DNA from: Pseudomonadota bacterium
GTDB taxonomy: Bacteria; Pseudomonadota; Gammaproteobacteria; Burkholderiales; Thiobacillaceae
Direction: 5' to 3'
Assembly (NCBI GenBank): GCA_021802595.1
Contig: JAJZRT010000157.1
Span: forward strand, 1 to 7,766
DNA length: 7,766 nt
The first letter of the stretch is position 1. Each line of letters opens with the position of its first letter. The position numbers were made by a program, and so were the translations under genes. The notes beneath the pieces are model-generated. The model was not told the DNA's origin. It did not search any database and saw nothing but the letters and a program-made list of their open reading frames with translations. Positions 5,038 to 7,766 of this stretch are shown here, piece after piece.

Positions 5038-6381
5038 AGCGGGAACTGGCGAAATTTGACGGCCGGTGCGGGGTGGCGGCCGCTGGGTGTCGGGGAGTTC
5101 GCTGCGCTGTCGTGCGAACGGCGGCAGGAGGTGCATGTCGGGGCCGTCAGGCTGAGCCGTGGCGATGAGGCCGAAGTGGATGCGCTGGATGAATTGATGG
5201 CTGGCCGGCCGGAGGTCGAGTGGGTTGCCCTGGTTCCGGCGGCGGCCTTGTCGGATCCCCGGGTATGCCACTTCCTGCGGAACCGCTGCTTTGATTTTCA
5301 CACCTTGCCGATCGACACGCCGCGCTTCCTCGCCACGCTGGGACACGCGGAAGGCAAGGCCAGGCTGCCGAGCGGAACCCGAGCCGCCTGCGAGGTGGCC
5401 GGCTGCTGCGGGATGGTCGGGCACAGTCCGGCGATGCTGGACCTGTATCGCGACATCAGGAAGGCCAGCAGTGTCGACGCGCCGGTGATGGTCAGCGGCG
5501 AGAGCGGCACCGGCAAGGAACTGGTGGCGCGCGCGATTCACCAGCTTTCCCCGCGCCGCGACGGCCCGTTCATCGCGGTCAACTGCGCGGCGTTGCCCGC
5601 GCACCTCATCCAGGCCGAGTTGTATGGCCATGAGAAAGGTGCTTTTACCGGCGCGCATCAGCGCAAGATCGGGCGTCTGGAAGCCGCTTCGGGCGGCACC
5701 ATCTTTCTCGACGAAATCGGCGACCTGCCGCTGGAACTGCAGGTCACCTTGCTGCATGTGCTGCAGGACAAGGTGATCGAACGCCTCGGCTCCAATCGGG
5801 AAATCCGCCTCGACGTGCGGGTGATCGCCGCCAGCCACGTGGAACTGGAACAGGCCGTGGCGGATGGCCATTTCCGCGCCGACCTCTACTACCGGATCAA
5901 CGTCCTGCGGCTGCGGACGCCGCCGCTGCGCGAGCGGGAGGAAGACATCGAACTGCTGGCACGTGCCTGTTTCGAGCGCTTCATGCCGGAATCCCGGGGC
6001 GTGGCACGCGGGTTCAGTCGTCAGGCGATGACGGTGATGGCCAATTACGAATGGCCGGGCAACGTCCGCGAACTGATCAACCGGGTGCGCCAGGCGGTGG
6101 TGCTGAGCGAAAACCGGCTGCTGACGCCGCGTGACCTGGGACTGGAAAAACGGGTGTCCAGCGACGGGTTTCTGACCCTGGAGGAAGCCCGCTCGCGTGT
6201 CGAGCACGAGACGATCCGTCGCGCGCTGCGGCGCAACCAGAATAACGTCGCGGCCGCAGCCCGCCAGCTTGGCGTGTCCAGGGCGACGCTCTACCGGATC
6301 CTGGAGCGGGTGGCGCATGTCGGCGGAATATCCCCTCCCGATTTCGTCCGCGCGGTCTCGTTACAGGCGAGGCTGGAATAG
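5029..6381 (+). CDS. VpsR-type sigma-54-dependent transcriptional activator with degenerate receiver
   Basis: The 450-aa frame has three parts. Residues about 14-115 resemble the VpsR-type degenerate receiver: GWRPL, VHVGAVRL, EWVALVP, then RCFDFHTLPIDTPRFLATLGHA. The strand that normally ends in the phosphorylated Asp (VHVGAVRLSRGDE) lacks it, so activation by phosphorylation is unlikely. The AAA+ domain, about 128-360, has Walker A GESGTGKE 157-164, the sigma-54-contacting GAFTGA 204-209, Walker B GGTIFLDE 222-229, and FRADLYYRINVLRLRTPPLRER from 282. A Fis-type helix-turn-helix ends the protein (NNVAAAARQLGVSRATLYRIL, 405-425). It should remodel sigma-54 RNA polymerase at -24/-12 promoters, and such promoters lie just upstream on the opposite strand. 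In Vibrio, VpsR binds c-di-GMP and controls biofilm genes; the same ligand here is inferred. The start is uncertain: the GTG at 5029 has no good Shine-Dalgarno sequence, and the TTG at 5056 is possible. The N-terminus seems short by one beta-strand. Confidence 0.92.
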   Translation: MHQSGNWRNLTAGAGWRPLGVGEFAALSCERRQEVHVGAVRLSRGDEAEVDALDELMAGRPEVEWVALVPAAALSDPRVCHFLRNRCFDFHTLPIDTPRFLATLGHAEGKARLPSGTRAACEVAGCCGMVGHSPAMLDLYRDIRKASSVDAPVMVSGESGTGKELVARAIHQLSPRRDGPFIAVNCAALPAHLIQAELYGHEKGAFTGAHQRKIGRLEAASGGTIFLDEIGDLPLELQVTLLHVLQDKVIERLGSNREIRLDVRVIAASHVELEQAVADGHFRADLYYRINVLRLRTPPLREREEDIELLARACFERFMPESRGVARGFSRQAMTVMANYEWPGNVRELINRVRQAVVLSENRLLTPRDLGLEKRVSSDGFLTLEEARSRVEHETIRRALRRNQNNVAAAARQLGVSRATLYRILERVAHVGGISPPDFVRAVSLQARLE

Positions 6382-6404
6382 CGGGGGGCGGCAGGCAAAC
6401 CGCT

Positions 6405-6426
6405 CCGCGGGCACGCGGGCGCTTTT
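6405..6426 (+). terminator. Possible weak intrinsic terminator after the activator gene
   Basis: A 5-bp GC stem, CCGCG 6405-6409 with CGCGG 6414-6418 and loop GGCA, is followed by GCGC and then TTTT at 6423-6426. It begins 24 nt after the activator stop codon. The stem is short and its distance from the T-run is not ideal, so the call is tentative. Confidence 0.3.
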
Positions 6427-6479
6427 GTATTGGGTGGCTTTTCGGTAGGCTTCGCGCTAATTCCACGAAAAACGCCCCC

Positions 6480-7331
6480 ATGCATTTCACGCCCGATTCC
6501 TTCCGCGCCTGGCCCACCAAGCGCATCACCCTGCTCGGCATGTCCGGCGTCGGCAAGACGCACATCTCGTCCATGCTGCGCGGCCACGACTGGTTCCATT
6601 TTTCCGGCGACTACCGCATCGGCACGCGCTACCTCGACGAGCCCATCCTCGATCTCATCAAGCAGCAGACGATGAGCGTGCCCTTCCTGCGCGAACTGCT
6701 GCGCAACGACTGGATCGACATCAAGAACAACATCAAGATCCACGACCTCGGCCCGGTGCTCACCTTCGTCGGCAAGCTCGGCGGACCGGAGTGGGGCGGA
6801 CTTTCGCTCGACGAGTTCTCGCGCCGCCAGGCCGCCTATCGCGACGCCGAGATCGCCGCCATGAAGGACGTGCCGGCCTTCATCCGCAAGGGCCAGGAAA
6901 TCTACGGCTACCCGCATTTTGTAAATGATGTGGGCGGCAGCCTGTGCGAACTGGACGAACCCGGCGTGGTCGAGCTGCTCGCCGAGCACACGCTGATCCT
7001 CTATATCCAGACCACCACGCGCGAGGAGGAGGACACGCTGATCCGGCGCGCGCAGTCCGACCCCAAGCCGCTGTATTTCCGCCCGGCCTTCCTCGCCGAG
7101 CACTTGCCGGCCTACCTGCAGGAAAAGGGCATCGAGTTCGTCGCGCAGATCGAGCCGGACGATTTCGCGCGCTGGGTGTTCCCGCGCCTGTTCCACTCGC
7201 GCATCCCGCGCTACGAGGCGATCGCGAAACCGCACGGCTACACGGTGACCTCGCAGGAAGTGGCTCAGGTGCGCGACGAGCGTGACTTCCTCGCGCTGGT
7301 CGAGTCCGCGGTGGCGCGCAAGGGAGGCTGA
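6480..7331 (+). CDS. P-loop NTPase/kinase-like protein, 283 aa, upstream of metA
   Basis: A Walker A motif, GMSGVGKT, sits at residues 20-27 after a short N-terminus (RITLLGMSGVGKT), the layout of small P-loop kinases such as shikimate or nucleotide kinases. The later segment LILYIQTTTREEEDTLIRRAQSDPKPLYF, about 173-201, resembles the lid and base-binding region of such kinases (a strand, then R-rich helix, then xxPL), but no specific substrate motif is recognised and a classic Walker B is not obvious. The start ATG at 6480 lacks a strong Shine-Dalgarno sequence; the preceding gap of 98 nt holds no recognisable promoter. The stop TGA is 1 nt before the metA ATG, and the metA ribosome-binding site lies in its last codons, so the two are almost certainly co-transcribed. 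A role near homoserine or methionine metabolism is a guess from context; it is otherwise a conserved-looking protein of unknown function. Confidence 0.85.
   Translation: MHFTPDSFRAWPTKRITLLGMSGVGKTHISSMLRGHDWFHFSGDYRIGTRYLDEPILDLIKQQTMSVPFLRELLRNDWIDIKNNIKIHDLGPVLTFVGKLGGPEWGGLSLDEFSRRQAAYRDAEIAAMKDVPAFIRKGQEIYGYPHFVNDVGGSLCELDEPGVVELLAEHTLILYIQTTTREEEDTLIRRAQSDPKPLYFRPAFLAEHLPAYLQEKGIEFVAQIEPDDFARWVFPRLFHSRIPRYEAIAKPHGYTVTSQEVAQVRDERDFLALVESAVARKGG
7321..7327 (+). promoter_or_regulatory. Strong ribosome-binding site for metA inside the preceding gene
   Basis: AGGGAGG ends 5 nt before the ATG at 7333 and lies in the final codons of the P-loop gene. It fixes the metA start and indicates tight operon packing. 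Confidence 0.75.
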
Positions 7332-7332
7332 C

Positions 7333-7766
7333 ATGCCGCTGGTCGCGCACAACGCCCTGCCCACCTTCGAGCGCCTGCGCCAGGACGGCTTCACGGTGCT
7401 GTCGACCGAGCGCGCGGCCAACCAGGAGATCCGCGAGCTGCACGTCGGCCTGCTGAACATGATGCCGGACGCCGCGCTGGAAGCGACCGAGCGGCAGTTC
7501 TACCGGCTGGTCGGCGAATCCAACCCGATCGCGCAGTTCTACATGCATCCGTTCACCCTGCCGACGCTGCCGCGCGGCGACAAGGCGCAGGCGCATATCG
7601 CGCAGTACTACGAAAGCTTCGAGGCGATCCGCGAGAAGGGGCTCGACGCGCTCATCATCACCGGCGCCAACGTCAGCCACCCCAACCTCGCCGACGAGCC
7701 CTTCTGGCAGCCGCTGATCGAGGTGATCGACTGGGCCTGGGATCACGTCACCTCGACGCTGTGCTC
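7333..7766 (+). CDS. metA: Homoserine O-acyltransferase MetA, N-terminal part (3' end outside window)
   Basis: The first 144 residues are visible. They align by eye with E. coli MetA: PxxLPxxxxLRxxG at the start, SxERAxxQEIRxLxVxLLNMMP at 24-45, TERQFYRLVGESN at 52-64, YYESFEAIREKGLDALIITGA at 92-112, and FWQPLIEVIDWAWDHVTSTL at 124-143. The enzyme transfers an acyl group from an acyl-CoA to homoserine, the first committed step of methionine synthesis, in the cytoplasm. The catalytic Cys (E. coli Cys142, in STLFVCW) would fall two residues past the final visible STLC and is not in the window. After ITGA the sequence is NVS, where E. coli has PLG with Gly111; that residue is reported to help choose succinyl- or acetyl-CoA, and here Ser115 occupies it. 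The acyl donor therefore cannot be read from the usual rule. Confidence 0.9.
   Translation, partial: MPLVAHNALPTFERLRQDGFTVLSTERAANQEIRELHVGLLNMMPDAALEATERQFYRLVGESNPIAQFYMHPFTLPTLPRGDKAQAHIAQYYESFEAIREKGLDALIITGANVSHPNLADEPFWQPLIEVIDWAWDHVTSTLC

Noticed and set aside
4691..5059. Plus-strand frame of 122 codons in the divergent region
   Set aside because: It has low-complexity, arginine/alanine-rich composition and no good ribosome-binding site, crosses the perfect sigma-54 promoter on the other strand, and ends inside the activator gene in another frame. It is not a shifted N-terminus of the activator that I can align.
4573..6318. Long minus-strand frame (581 codons) opposite the sigma-54 activator gene
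   Set aside because: The opposite strand encodes a complete AAA+ domain with Walker A, GAFTGA and Fis helix-turn-helix. The antisense translation has no recognisable motif.
6435..6450. TGGCTTTTCGGTAGGC as a sigma-54 promoter for the P-loop/metA operon
   Set aside because: The -12 part is TAGG instead of TTGC and the -24 hexamer is TGGCTT, so the essential GC is missing.
6430..6461. Sigma-70 promoter TTGGGT with GCTAAT before the P-loop gene
   Set aside because: The spacer is 20 bp and both boxes are poor matches.
6291..7460. Minus-strand frame of 389 codons opposite the P-loop gene and metA
   Set aside because: It is antisense to two genes supported by motifs and a strong ribosome-binding site, and crosses their junction, which a real gene would rarely do.

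Overview
The window is GC-rich, densely coded proteobacterial chromosome. The gene types (cytoplasmic-looking Cache/CheW protein, PAS-GGDEF-EAL protein, VpsR-type sigma-54 activator) and a nested palindromic repeat common in environmental Beta- and Gammaproteobacteria suggest a free-living betaproteobacterium (Rhodocyclales-like) or a close gammaproteobacterial relative. This placement is an inference from gene families and composition, not from a marker gene. There are six protein genes, two of them cut by the window edges. I see no tRNA, rRNA, CRISPR array or intact transposase.

Layout. (1) Positions 1-1349, plus strand: 3' part of a gene for a chemotaxis-type protein with a Cache-like sensory region followed by a CheW domain. 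(2) 1345-1464: a 120-bp nested inverted repeat (miniature REP/MITE-like element) that includes the stop codon of gene 1 and lies between convergent genes. (3) 1497-4528, minus strand: a two-gene operon with a 4-nt ATGA overlap. It encodes a complete-looking PAS-PAS-GGDEF-EAL cyclic-di-GMP enzyme and then a 293-aa protein of unknown role, tentatively HRI1/lipocalin-like. (4) 4529-5028: a divergent regulatory region with no convincing gene. It carries two strong minus-strand matches to the sigma-54 -24/-12 promoter, a weaker plus-strand match, hairpins and dyads. (5) 5029-6381, plus: a sigma-54-dependent activator of the VpsR type with a degenerate receiver, an AAA+ domain with GAFTGA, and a Fis-type helix-turn-helix. 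(6) 6480-7766, plus: a P-loop NTPase/kinase-like gene followed after 1 nt by the start of metA (homoserine O-acyltransferase), cut off just before its catalytic cysteine.

How it may work together. The most interesting unit is 1497-6381. VpsR of Vibrio is known to respond to c-di-GMP. Here a VpsR-type activator is divergent from a c-di-GMP synthase/phosphodiesterase gene, and that gene is preceded by two sigma-54 promoter matches, one with a perfect 10/10 core. The simplest reading is a local feedback circuit in which the activator, possibly binding c-di-GMP, drives its neighbour with sigma-54 RNA polymerase. The uncharacterised HRI1-like protein is translationally coupled to the enzyme and may be an effector or partner. 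The P-loop gene and metA form a separate, tightly packed metabolic pair.
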